From the NCBI GenBank assembly GCA_964456095.1, contig CAYVZF010000027.1, positions 1-17,671 on the forward strand: a DNA stretch of 17,671 nucleotides, given 5' to 3'. Source of the stretch: CANRPC01 sp964456095 (lineage in GTDB: Bacteria > Bacillota_I > Bacilli_A > RFN20 > CAG-449). A program made the position numbers and the translations under genes. This document shows positions 1 through 7,805 of the stretch, one piece after another (within the stretch, counting starts at the first letter, position 1; every line of letters begins with the position of its first letter). Below the pieces are notes generated by a model. It was not told where the DNA came from, searched no databases, and saw only the letters and a list, made by a program, of their open reading frames with translations.

Positions 1-41
1 TAAAAAACCTATTATCGTTTAATTATATTTTGTATTTTTTT

Positions 42-54
42 AGGCAAATTCGGG
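42..54 (+). repeat. 13-bp dispersed motif, copy 1
   Basis: AGGCAAATTCGGG at 42-54 matches AGGCAAACTCGGG on the minus strand at 17631-17619, with a single T/C difference. Seven of the 13 bases are G or C (eight in copy 2), which is rare in this AT-rich sequence. Weakly similar T-rich sequence precedes the motif in both copies. It may belong to a dispersed repeat or a mobile-element end; the function is unknown. Confidence 0.45.
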
Positions 55-172
55 ACATTCAAAAATACTCCTTTATAAACAAAATAATTCTATCACAAGA
101 CTTAATAAAACTCATCAATTTTATTTCTTTTATTTAAAATATTTTTTTATATGGAAAATAAAGATAAAAACA

Positions 173-181
173 TGATAAAAT
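173..181 (+). promoter_or_regulatory. Extended -10 promoter of the mreB-like gene
   Basis: TGaTAAAAT at 173-181 is an extended -10 element (TG at 173-174, hexamer TAAAAT at 176-181). A possible weak -35, TGGAAA, lies at 152-157. Transcription would begin near 188, directly at the GAGGAA ribosome site (188-193), giving a leader of about ten bases. Confidence 0.5.
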
Positions 182-198
182 GCAGATGAGGAAATTTT

Positions 199-1170
199 AT
201 GAAAAAATGCATTGGAGTAGACTTTGGAACAAGTAACACATTTATATATGCGCCTAATAAAGGTAGTGTGTATAATGAACCAACTTTAGTTGTAATTAAT
301 GTTAAACAAGAAAAATTAGTTGAAACTGGTTTTCTTGCTGTAAAAATGATTGGAAGAACTTCTCCTGATGTTCAAGTAATACATCCCGTAAATAATGGTG
401 TCGTTTCAAGAATTAATCCTAGTTATCTATATTTAAAAAACGCTTTTAAAGAAGCAAAAATAGATAAAAACTTAGATACATATTCTATTCTTTTTGGTGT
501 ACCTAGCGATATTACTCCAGTAGAAAAAAATGCATTAATTGAAATAGCATCTAAATTAGGAATCAAAAAAGTAATTTTAGAAAATCAAGGATTACTCGCT
601 TCAATCGGTTCAGGAGTAGAAGATGATACAAAAAAAGGTAATTTAACTATTAATATCGGTGGAGGCATTACTGATATATGCGTTACAACTGGAAGAGACT
701 TAATATTATCAAAATCAACATACTTTTCTGGAAATTTATTAGATCAAACTATTTTAAGACATCTTAGAAAAAAACATCATTTATTGATAGGTGAAAAAAC
801 TGCGGAATTCATTAAAATGAAAATAGGTTCCGTTGAAATATATCCCGAAAATAGATTAATTGAAGTATCAGGAAGAGATATATCTACCTCATTACCACAT
901 AGCATCATAATTTCAACAAGTGAAATTAGAAGTATATTACTTCCTAAATTAGATGAATTAATTGATGCAATAACAGATGTTCTTTCTTTAACTCCACCTG
1001 AAATATCTTCAGATATAATATCAAATGGTGTATTAATAAGTGGTGGTGGTGCATTGCTTTCTGGTATGAGAGAATATTTAGAAAAATCATTAAATATTCC
1101 AGTTAGAATTGCTCCTGATCCTTTAACAAGTGTTATTAATGGAATGAGAATATATATAGATAAGTTATAA
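199..1170 (+). CDS. Divergent MreB-like rod-shape actin homologue
   Basis: This is a 323-aa bacterial actin of the MreB/Mbl family, slightly shorter than the usual 330-345 aa. Such proteins form membrane-associated filaments that steer cell-wall synthesis and cell shape. The nucleotide-binding motifs are visible: phosphate 1 (GVDFGTSNT, about residues 6-14), phosphate 2 (NIGGGITD, about 152-159) and the adenosine motif (ISGGGALLSG, near residue 280). Against the usual family motifs, the phosphate-2 Asp is Asn (DIGGG to NIGGG). The usual GGGTTE is GGGITD, and the usual EEPMAAAIG loop reads NQGLLASIG. These changes suggest weak or altered ATP hydrolysis. The start follows GAGGAA with a five-base spacer. 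The gene stands alone, without mreC or mreD, and ends at a terminator shared with the convergent gene. A paralogue beside a canonical MreB elsewhere in the genome is likely but unproven. Confidence 0.88.
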   Translation: MKKCIGVDFGTSNTFIYAPNKGSVYNEPTLVVINVKQEKLVETGFLAVKMIGRTSPDVQVIHPVNNGVVSRINPSYLYLKNAFKEAKIDKNLDTYSILFGVPSDITPVEKNALIEIASKLGIKKVILENQGLLASIGSGVEDDTKKGNLTINIGGGITDICVTTGRDLILSKSTYFSGNLLDQTILRHLRKKHHLLIGEKTAEFIKMKIGSVEIYPENRLIEVSGRDISTSLPHSIIISTSEIRSILLPKLDELIDAITDVLSLTPPEISSDIISNGVLISGGGALLSGMREYLEKSLNIPVRIAPDPLTSVINGMRIYIDKL

Positions 1171-1205
1171 AAGGTTGTTGATAAATACTTAACAATCTTT
1201 TTATT
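1169..1205. terminator. Bidirectional terminator between mreB-like and DUF5677-like genes
   Basis: AAAGGTTGTT (1170-1179) pairs with AACAATCTTT (1191-1200) through ten pairs, one of them G-U, around an 11-base loop, followed by T-rich sequence. A-rich sequence on the left gives a shorter T-run for the opposite strand. It overlaps the stop codons of both convergent genes. Confidence 0.65.
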
Positions 1206-2268
1206 TCTTTTCTTTTTCTAAATATAAATTAAGTTCACTAATCATTACATTTCTAATATTTAAAAATCCGGATAAATCTGCATTAGATGTTCTTTTTAAT
1301 ATTTCGCAAAATATTTTTTCTAATCTTAAAAAAGTTTCATATACACAAATAATAGATTTCTTTAAAAAATACTCTTTATTAGAATATATCAAAATAGGTG
1401 AAGAGTGTGCAATTTCACTAGACATTTCATATACTTTTGAATATTCAGACAATGAAGCAATTAATTCGATACCATTTCTAAAATTCAATTTAACACCCGG
1501 ATATTTTTCTTCAATATTTTCAATTGAATAAATCCAACCATATTCAATATATTTTTTTAAATCTTTACTTTTTAGATTATGTTCTTTTAAATGTTTTTTA
1601 ATTTCATCAATTATCATTTGTTGATACTCTTTATTTTCTATTTCATTTCTAAATGCACTTATATATAAAAGATGTCTTTCATAAGTCGATGAAATATATG
1701 GATGATCAAAAAGAATTTTAACTATACATTCTGTTTCATGAATTGTTCTCCACGTAGAAAAAGCTTCAGTTTCAAATCCCTCTATTAACAAGGAAGTAAT
1801 ACTTCTGCATGATAAAAATGCTTTTCTTAACATTCCCAAAATAATTAAATCTATTTTTTTATTTGTTTGAATAGTAGTGAATTTATCCAATATAAAATTT
1901 AAATATAGTCTTAAAGAAGAGATTAAAGGGTTATATTTATCAATTAACGCAATTGAATTATATGAGTAGTATTCATTAAAAAATATTTTATCAACTATTT
2001 TTTTTGAAAACGCATTAACAAATTCTTCATTTTTTATCAAATCATTTCTTTTATCTTCATTTGATGACGCAAATAAATATTTAATTTCACCAATAATATA
2101 AGATAAGATCATTTTTGAATCAGATATTATATTAAACATCGAATCATCAACTTTATCACTTAATTCAAACAAAACGAATTCAAAAACTTTATAGGTAAAC
2201 TCTTCATCAATATACTTTGGATAATTCATTTTAACAAATAATTCATGAAACATTTTTTTATTATCCAT
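1201..2268 (-). CDS. DUF5677-like protein
   Basis: This 355-aa, mostly helical soluble protein has no signal peptide or clear membrane segment. Its central and C-terminal parts resemble the DUF5677 family: an amphipathic helix with RSITSLL and EAFSTWRTIHETE (about residues 155-180, with R174 and E178), then YERHL (196-200), YGW (243-245) and a late SSEIAH (about 283-288). I recognise the family by this spacing of Arg, Glu and His, from memory and without a search. The biochemical function of DUF5677 is unknown to me. The ATG follows a strong GAGGTGAT site that lies over the end of the upstream gene, only four bases away, so the two are co-transcribed. The N-terminal 130 residues look lineage-specific. 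The gene ends at the terminator shared with the mreB-like gene. Confidence 0.65.
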   Translation of the reverse strand: MDNKKMFHELFVKMNYPKYIDEEFTYKVFEFVLFELSDKVDDSMFNIISDSKMILSYIIGEIKYLFASSNEDKRNDLIKNEEFVNAFSKKIVDKIFFNEYYSYNSIALIDKYNPLISSLRLYLNFILDKFTTIQTNKKIDLIILGMLRKAFLSCRSITSLLIEGFETEAFSTWRTIHETECIVKILFDHPYISSTYERHLLYISAFRNEIENKEYQQMIIDEIKKHLKEHNLKSKDLKKYIEYGWIYSIENIEEKYPGVKLNFRNGIELIASLSEYSKVYEMSSEIAHSSPILIYSNKEYFLKKSIICVYETFLRLEKIFCEILKRTSNADLSGFLNIRNVMISELNLYLEKEKK

Positions 2269-2272
2269 TTTA

Positions 2273-2881
2273 TTAAATCACCTCAACTATTAAATTCTTC
2301 TTTTGTGCAATTTCTTTTATTGCATCAACTTGCTTTTTATTCAAATCTTGTCTTCTATAAATAATATCATATGCTATATCTAAAGGATATACATTATTAA
2401 ACAGTACATTTTTAGGTAAAAGTAATATATATTCATTATTGTATCCGATCATTAGTTTTGCATATGCATTCATTAATTCATCATTAAAATCAATTAATTC
2501 ATCTTCAAAAATTTTTGGATAAATATTTGGAAACAATTCTTTATATACTTTATCATTAATTTTATTAAAATTAAGTCCAACATAAAAACAACCTTTTTTA
2601 AAAGGAATAGCTTCTTTTTTATATAAATTCAAATGCGATGTTAAAGATACAAGCATATTGTCTTTTTCATTATCTAAAAAGCAATCATCAAAATATATAC
2701 CACCATCAAGAATAGCAAATATTTTTGGATATATTTTTTTATTATCTTTAATTAATGCTTTAAAATCTAACTCTATATAATACTTATCTAATATTAAATC
2801 CTTTTTTTCAATTAACGCATTATAAAGCACCTTTTTATCATCGGAAAAAAGATTAATAAAATTCAAAATTTCTTTTCTCAT
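2273..2881 (-). CDS. Hypothetical protein, 202 aa, in operon with the DUF5677-like gene
   Basis: I do not recognise this protein. It is 202 aa, soluble, rich in Lys, Ile and Asn, and has no signal peptide, membrane segment or obvious metal-binding cluster. Visible landmarks are a DGGIYFDDCF segment (about residues 59-68), KKGCFYVGLNF (about 95-105) and a charged helical C-terminus with LNKKQVDAIKEIAQKK. The reading frame is supported by a good ribosome site (GGTGA, a few bases before the ATG) and by coupling to the next gene after four bases. The translation-friendly start and uninterrupted length make it a real gene. Co-transcription suggests a shared role with the DUF5677-like protein, but the role itself is unknown. 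Confidence 0.75.
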   Translation of the reverse strand: MRKEILNFINLFSDDKKVLYNALIEKKDLILDKYYIELDFKALIKDNKKIYPKIFAILDGGIYFDDCFLDNEKDNMLVSLTSHLNLYKKEAIPFKKGCFYVGLNFNKINDKVYKELFPNIYPKIFEDELIDFNDELMNAYAKLMIGYNNEYILLLPKNVLFNNVYPLDIAYDIIYRRQDLNKKQVDAIKEIAQKKNLIVEVI

Positions 2882-2927
2882 AAAATCACCATATTTAGAC
2901 TAACACAAAATAATAAATAATTTAATA

Positions 2928-2956
2928 AACTAAATAATTTTTTTAAATTATTTGTT
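2928..2956. repeat. Perfect AT-rich inverted repeat in a divergent intergenic region
   Basis: AAATAATTT (2932-2940) and AAATTATTT (2945-2953) are perfect reverse complements around TTTT. AAC (2928-2930) and GTT (2954-2956) extend the stem past one bulged T. It lies between the divergent start regions of the 202-aa gene and the ABC ATPase gene, so it may be an operator. The stem is nearly all A-T, so chance is also a good explanation. Confidence 0.3.
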
Positions 2957-3018
2957 ATAAATATTATTCATAATTTTAACATGCTAACTATGAACACTTT
3001 TATATTATTAACATAAAT

Positions 3019-3024
3019 TATAAT
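3019..3024 (+). promoter_or_regulatory. -10 box of the ABC ATPase gene, apparently leaderless
   Basis: A perfect TATAAT (3019-3024) overlaps the first in-frame ATG (3023) and ends seven bases before the next in-frame ATG (3032). Transcription would therefore begin at or next to 3032. No good -35 box is visible 16-18 bases upstream, which lowers confidence. Confidence 0.45.
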
Positions 3025-3031
3025 GAGAATT

Positions 3032-3766
3032 ATGAATACTTTATTACATTTTAAAAACATAAATAAATCATTCTATAATGATTTTGGTGAAACAATTGTA
3101 TTACAAAATATATCTTTTAATATTCATCAAAATGAAATAATATCAATTCTTGGTCCATCAGGATGTGGCAAATCTACTATTTTAAATATTATCTCTAATT
3201 TAGAAAAACAAAGTAATGGTGAAATAATAAAAAATTGTAAAATTGGATATATGTTTCAAAAAGATAACCTTTTACCTTGGATAAATATTTATAAAAACGT
3301 AATAATTGGACTAGAAATTCAAAAGAAGAATACTAAAGAGAACATATCTTACGCATTAATATTACTAAAAAAATATGGATTACTAGATTTTATTGATTAT
3401 TATCCAAATGAATTATCAGGAGGTATGAGACAAAGAGTATCATTAATTAGAACTTTAACAACAAAACCAGATTTATTATTATTAGATGAACCTTTTTCTG
3501 CGCTTGATGCTCAAACAAAATTAACAGTACAAAATGATGTATATAATATAATTAAGCAAGAAAAAAAATCAGCATTAATAGTTACACACGATATTTCAGA
3601 AGCAATTGCGTTATCTGATAAAATAATTATTTTAACCTCTAGACCAGCACAGGTAAAAAATATAATTGATATTTCGATTAATAACTCATCACCATTAAAT
3701 CGTAGAAAAAATCCTTTATTTACAAAATATTATAATGAAATATGTTTAGAATTAGGGATTGAATAA
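3032..3766 (+). CDS. ABC transporter ATP-binding protein, nitrate/sulfonate/taurine class
   Basis: This is the ATPase subunit of an importer of the SsuB/TauB/NrtD type, 244 aa from this start. It is a complete single nucleotide-binding domain. Numbered from the start used here, the motifs are Walker A GPSGCGKST (41-49), the Q-loop FQ (Q76), signature LSGGMRQR (128-135), Walker B LLLLDEP (148-154) and the switch His in THD (H186). DNLLPW after the Q-loop is typical of this class. An ATG nine bases upstream (3023) is also in frame, but it lies inside the probable -10 box, and homologues usually begin close to the LLHFKNINKSF strand. Neither start has a Shine-Dalgarno sequence. The matching permease is at 11972-12781, beyond the aro operon. 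No binding protein is in the window, so the substrate cannot be named. Confidence 0.88.
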   Translation: MNTLLHFKNINKSFYNDFGETIVLQNISFNIHQNEIISILGPSGCGKSTILNIISNLEKQSNGEIIKNCKIGYMFQKDNLLPWINIYKNVIIGLEIQKKNTKENISYALILLKKYGLLDFIDYYPNELSGGMRQRVSLIRTLTTKPDLLLLDEPFSALDAQTKLTVQNDVYNIIKQEKKSALIVTHDISEAIALSDKIIILTSRPAQVKNIIDISINNSSPLNRRKNPLFTKYYNEICLELGIE

Positions 3767-3811
3767 GCTCTTATTAGAGATAACATTATTATTTTTATCA
3801 ATGAATAAATA

Positions 3812-3840
3812 TTGAATATTCTAACTTCAAATGCTAACAT
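3812..3840 (+). promoter_or_regulatory. Promoter of the GT39-like gene, leaderless arrangement
   Basis: TTGAAT (3812-3817) and an extended -10, TGcTAACAT (3832-3840, hexamer 3835-3840), are separated by 17 bases. The hexamer ends six bases before the ATG at 3847, so the transcript would start at the initiation codon itself. This fits the absence of a ribosome site. Confidence 0.5.
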
Positions 3841-3846
3841 TATTTC

Positions 3847-5520
3847 ATGTTAAATATGTCAAGTTCATTATTGTTTGTTACAAATTTGTTATTAATTATT
3901 TTGATGTTTATTATATCATCTTTATTTTTATTTTGGCCTTATATAAAAAAATATAAAGAATTATCAATTAAAGAGTATATAAAAAATAATAAATATAGAT
4001 TAGTTTTATCTATTCTGCTTTTTATAGGTTTTACATCAAGGATAGCATTTTTAGATTTATTACCTAGGGGATTAAATCAAGATGAAGCAAGTTCTGGTTA
4101 TGAAGCATTTACCATAATGAAATATGGTATAGATAGAAACGGTAATTCATACCCTATTCATCTTGTCAGCTGGGGAAGTGGACAAAACGTATTATATTCA
4201 TACATTGTAATTCCTTTTATATTTATATTTGGAAACAACGAATTCGCTTTAAGACTTCCTATGGCAATAATAGGATGTATTTCAATCTTTTTAATTTATA
4301 AATTATTTGATAAATTTTTTAACAAAAAAGCAACAATTATTGCATTATTTATTTTTATTATATGTCCATGGCACTTAATGAAATCAAGATGGGCTTTAGA
4401 AAGTAATTTATTCCCTGATTTAGTATTTTATGGTTTTTATTTTTTAATATATTATGTATACGATAAAAAGCTATATAAGTTAATTATTTCAACTATAATA
4501 TTAGGAATTTCTGCATACAGTTATGGCACTTCATATTTTTTCTTATTTTTCTTTGTGATTGGATATTTGATTTATTTATTAATTACAAAAAAGATATCAT
4601 TTCTACACTCATTTATTTGCTTAAGTATAATTGGAACTATTTCTATTCCAATAATTTTATTCTTATATATCAACTTTTTTGATAAAGAATCAATTAAAAT
4701 TTTATGCTTTACTATACCAAAATTAAATGTTAATAGATTTCATAGTGTTACTAGCATTTATTCAAACTCATTTTTAGAAAGTTCTTTTAAAAATTTTAAA
4801 AACGGATTATTTTTATTATTTAATCAAAATGATAATTTACCATGGAATTCAACACCTTATTTTGGATATATGTATCTTTTTTCAATGCCATTTACTATTA
4901 TAGGCGTATTTAGTAATGATAATGAACACAAAAATATAATTTGGATACTTAGAATTTGGCTAATAGTTTCATTAATGATGCTATTGATTATTAGTCCTAA
5001 TATAAATAGGATTAATATAATATTCTTTCCATTAATTATTTTTACAAGTATTGGATTGATAAATATATTTAATTTATCAAAACGATATGAAAAAATATTA
5101 CTTCCTCTTTACAGCGCAAGTTTTTTAATCTTCATAACTTATTATTCAACCACATGGAACAATATAATTAAGCCAAATTTCTTCTACGGATTAAAAGACT
5201 CAATAAATTATGTAGAAAGTATTTATGATAAAGATAAAGTCTACATCACTCCAAAAATAAATGCACCATATATTTATGTTTTATACTACACAGAATATGA
5301 TGTTAATGAATATATATCAACAGTTAAATTCACTAATCCTGGAGGAGCATTCGAATCAGTAAAATCATTTGGCAATTATTGTTTCTACATACCAAATTCA
5401 ATTATTGATGGAAATATTTACATTATAAGATATGATGATAAAACATTTGATAATTATGACTTATCAGAATATAAAGTTATTAATTATGGCTACTATAAAA
5501 TAATTGATGCAACAAAATAA
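3847..5520 (+). CDS. Polytopic membrane glycosyltransferase, GT39/ArnT-like
   Basis: This 557-aa integral membrane protein has about ten or more hydrophobic helices from residue 8 to about 425, followed by a C-terminal soluble region of about 130 residues. After the second helix comes an extracytoplasmic loop with LNQDEASSGYEA (about 76-87). Its Asp-Glu pair (D79, E80) is where GT39/GT-C enzymes place the catalytic acidic residue. ALRLPMAIIG and CPWHLMKSRW, typical of this superfamily, follow. Such enzymes move a sugar from a polyprenyl-phosphate donor to a lipid, protein or glycan acceptor outside the membrane; the acceptor here is unknown. There is no ribosome site before the ATG, and a second in-frame ATG at 3856 has none either. 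It follows the ABC ATPase gene by 80 bases with its own promoter and ends at a bidirectional terminator facing the aro operon. Confidence 0.8.
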   Translation: MLNMSSSLLFVTNLLLIILMFIISSLFLFWPYIKKYKELSIKEYIKNNKYRLVLSILLFIGFTSRIAFLDLLPRGLNQDEASSGYEAFTIMKYGIDRNGNSYPIHLVSWGSGQNVLYSYIVIPFIFIFGNNEFALRLPMAIIGCISIFLIYKLFDKFFNKKATIIALFIFIICPWHLMKSRWALESNLFPDLVFYGFYFLIYYVYDKKLYKLIISTIILGISAYSYGTSYFFLFFFVIGYLIYLLITKKISFLHSFICLSIIGTISIPIILFLYINFFDKESIKILCFTIPKLNVNRFHSVTSIYSNSFLESSFKNFKNGLFLLFNQNDNLPWNSTPYFGYMYLFSMPFTIIGVFSNDNEHKNIIWILRIWLIVSLMMLLIISPNINRINIIFFPLIIFTSIGLINIFNLSKRYEKILLPLYSASFLIFITYYSTTWNNIIKPNFFYGLKDSINYVESIYDKDKVYITPKINAPYIYVLYYTEYDVNEYISTVKFTNPGGAFESVKSFGNYCFYIPNSIIDGNIYIIRYDDKTFDNYDLSEYKVINYGYYKIIDATK

Positions 5521-5537
5521 TGCACCAATTATTTTTT
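5497..5537. terminator. Bidirectional terminator between the GT39-like gene and the aro operon
   Basis: AAAATAATTG (5497-5506) is the exact reverse complement of CAATTATTTT (5526-5535). Inside it, TGCA (5508-5511) pairs with TGCA (5521-5524) after a single mismatch, leaving a nine-base loop. T-rich sequence follows on both strands. The hairpin includes the stop codons of both convergent genes. Confidence 0.65.
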
Positions 5538-6572
5538 AATTTCTCTTCTTTGTTTTGCAATTAATCTAATCAATTTTTTAGTTTTATCCCATCCCAAACA
5601 TGGATCGGTTATTGATTTTCCATATATACCATCTTCTATATTTTGAGCCCCATCTGCTATATATGATTCAATCATTAAACCTTTAACCATATTATAAATG
5701 CGTTTATCTTTATTTATTGATAACATAACATCTTTTGCAATATCAATTTGTTTTAAATAATTTTTATTAGAATTACAATGATTTACATCTACAATAACAG
5801 AGCCATTTTCAATATTGTTAGTTTTAAATAAATTATATACTTTAATCAAATCGTCATATGAATAATTTGGAATTGAATTGCCATTTATATCTTTATATCC
5901 TCTTAAAATAGCATGTGATAAAACATTTCCTTCACTTACTACTTCCCAACCTCTATAAATAAACATATGTGAATTTTTAGCAGTATTAACAGCATTAATC
6001 ATACTAGATAAATCTCCACTTAATGGATTTTTTAATCCCACAGGAATATCAAGGCCAGAAGCTAATAATCTATGTTGTTGATCTTCTACAGATCTTGCTC
6101 CAACAGAAGCATAAGATAAAATATCAGATAAATATCTATAGTTTTCAGGATATAATATTTCATCTGCAGAGGTTAAACCAGTTTCTTTAACAACTTCAAT
6201 ATGAAGTTCTCTAATTGCTATTAAACCCTTAAGCATATCTGGATTAGAGGTTGGATCTGGTTGATGAAGCATTCCTTTATAACCAAAACCAGTTGTTCTT
6301 GGCTTATTAGTATAAATTCTTGGAATTATTAAAATAACATCTTTTACTTCTTCTTGAATTTCTTTTAATCGCTTAACATAATCTAGTACAGAATCTTTCC
6401 TATCAGCGGAACATGGTCCAATAATTAAAATAAATTTATCACTTTTAGATAAAAATACATTTCTTATCTCTTCATCTCTTTGCTTTTTAATGTTTATTAT
6501 CTCATCGCTTAATGGATAAATATTTTTTATTTCTAAAGGTATAGGAAGCTTTCTTAAAAATTTCATGTTCAT
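5529..6572 (-). CDS. 3-deoxy-7-phosphoheptulonate (DAHP) synthase, type I alpha (AroF/AroG-like)
   Basis: The enzyme condenses PEP and erythrose-4-phosphate, the first step of the shikimate pathway. From this start it is 347 aa, the usual single-domain AroFGH length. Metal and substrate motifs are present: GPCS (C54), KPRTT (90-94), SVGARSVEDQ, NHCNS (H265), IESY (E302) and ITDPC (D323). There is no fused chorismate-mutase or ACT regulatory domain. An in-frame GTG at 6584 would add four residues but lies one base from the AAAGGA ribosome site. The ATG at 6572 gives MNMKFLRKLPIP, which matches how homologues of this subgroup begin. Its own spacer to AAAGGA is long (13 bases), so GTG remains possible. 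It is the last gene of the aro operon, although it catalyses the first reaction, and it follows aroA closely. Confidence 0.93.
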   Translation of the reverse strand: MNMKFLRKLPIPLEIKNIYPLSDEIINIKKQRDEEIRNVFLSKSDKFILIIGPCSADRKDSVLDYVKRLKEIQEEVKDVILIIPRIYTNKPRTTGFGYKGMLHQPDPTSNPDMLKGLIAIRELHIEVVKETGLTSADEILYPENYRYLSDILSYASVGARSVEDQQHRLLASGLDIPVGLKNPLSGDLSSMINAVNTAKNSHMFIYRGWEVVSEGNVLSHAILRGYKDINGNSIPNYSYDDLIKVYNLFKTNNIENGSVIVDVNHCNSNKNYLKQIDIAKDVMLSINKDKRIYNMVKGLMIESYIADGAQNIEDGIYGKSITDPCLGWDKTKKLIRLIAKQRREIKK

Positions 6573-6589
6573 AATATTTCTCACGTCCT

Positions 6590-7801
6590 TTAATCTAAAA
6601 CATCATATTTAATACCTAATTTTTTTATATCAGATAAAAAAGTAGGATAACTTTTATTAATAGCTTCTACTCCATCAATTGTCCCTCCAAATTTTGAAAG
6701 AAGTACAATTAATGTCATAGCGATACGATGGTCTTTATGACACAATAACGTTTCAACAGGTTTAGCAATATGTGATTTATTAATCACCAATTCATTTTCA
6801 GTTTCTAAAAATGATATATTAAATTTTTTTAGTTCTTTAATAATAGATTCAATACGGTTACTTTCTTTGATTTTCAAACGATTTGTATTAATAAATTTAC
6901 CGCCATGATATAAAGAAGCAAAAGCACATAATATTGGTCCTAAATCAATACAATTAGATAAATCAATCGTTTGGAAGTTATGTTTTAATTTATCAAATAA
7001 ATCAAAAAACACTTTGTCGCCTTGAAAAGAATTACTATTTAATCCGACAACTTTAACATTCCCACCTAAATAGTTAAAAAAATGTAAAAAAGCAGCATTT
7101 GAATAATCACCTTCTACAAAACTATTTTTTTGTAAATATTTTTGATTTCCTTTAATAAAAAATTCATTATCTTTTTTTACAATTTCAATTCCAAAATTAG
7201 ATAAAATATCTAAAGTCATATCTATATAATTTTTGCTAACAAGATGACTTTTTAAAACTATCTTACTATCATTTTTAAGTAAAGGAAGTGCAAATAATAG
7301 ACCTGTAACATATTGACTACTTTTTGAGTTATTAACTTCAAACGTACCACTTAATAATGTACCATCTATAATAATATTATTTTTAACTATTGAATAATTA
7401 ATATCATGTTTAATAAATATTTCTTCATAAGCCTCTATTCCACGTTTAATCAACTCTTCACTGCATTTAAAAATTAGTTTTTTCCCAGTTAAAAGCGCAA
7501 CAGGAATAATAAATCTTAATGTACTTGCAGAATCGCCACATAAGAAATTCAATTCTTCATCTAATTCAGAAAAACTCTTAATAGTTTCTATCAAAATAAA
7601 TCTATCATGATACTCCCATTTTTTTCCTAGTGTTTCTAAGCAATTTAAAGTTGCAAGAACATCATCATTTAAATCAACATTATCAATAATACATCTTTCA
7701 TTTGTTAAAGCGGATGCAATAAGAATTCTATGAACGTAACTTTTAGAAGATATAGACTTAATAATACCATTTGCAATTGATTTATATATTTTAAGTTTCA
7801 T
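6590..7801 (-). CDS. aroA: 3-phosphoshikimate 1-carboxyvinyltransferase (EPSP synthase)
   Basis: It transfers the enolpyruvyl group of PEP to shikimate-3-phosphate, step six of the pathway. At 403 aa it is a little shorter than the usual 425-445. The shikimate-phosphate and PEP motifs are present: SKSYVHR (19-25), CGDSASTLRF (88-97), SSQY (161-164), the catalytic Asp in DLGP (D286), KESNR (312-316) and DHRIAM (357-362). The residue aligned with E. coli Gly96, the position where Ala makes the enzyme glyphosate-insensitive, appears to be Ala92 here. A good ribosome site (GAGGAA) lies seven bases or so before the ATG, inside the spacer and end of aroQ. Spacing is four bases to aroQ upstream and short to the DAHP synthase downstream, so translation is probably coupled. 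Confidence 0.95.
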   Translation of the reverse strand: MKLKIYKSIANGIIKSISSKSYVHRILIASALTNERCIIDNVDLNDDVLATLNCLETLGKKWEYHDRFILIETIKSFSELDEELNFLCGDSASTLRFIIPVALLTGKKLIFKCSEELIKRGIEAYEEIFIKHDINYSIVKNNIIIDGTLLSGTFEVNNSKSSQYVTGLLFALPLLKNDSKIVLKSHLVSKNYIDMTLDILSNFGIEIVKKDNEFFIKGNQKYLQKNSFVEGDYSNAAFLHFFNYLGGNVKVVGLNSNSFQGDKVFFDLFDKLKHNFQTIDLSNCIDLGPILCAFASLYHGGKFINTNRLKIKESNRIESIIKELKKFNISFLETENELVINKSHIAKPVETLLCHKDHRIAMTLIVLLSKFGGTIDGVEAINKSYPTFLSDIKKLGIKYDVLD

Positions 7802-7805
7802 ATAT

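Larger units (their letters stand above)
1..198. other. AT-rich intergenic region upstream of the mreB-like gene
   Basis: No reading frame here looks like a gene. The stretch holds one island of normal composition, a 13-bp motif at 42-54 that recurs inverted near the other end of the window (17619-17631). It also holds the promoter and ribosome site of the mreB-like gene (about 150-195). It could include the tail or terminator of a gene outside the window, but I cannot show that. Confidence 0.5.

Noticed and set aside
3771..3802. Hairpin CTCT-TATT-AGAG followed by T-rich sequence after the ABC ATPase gene
   Set aside because: The stem has only four pairs, too weak for a terminator.
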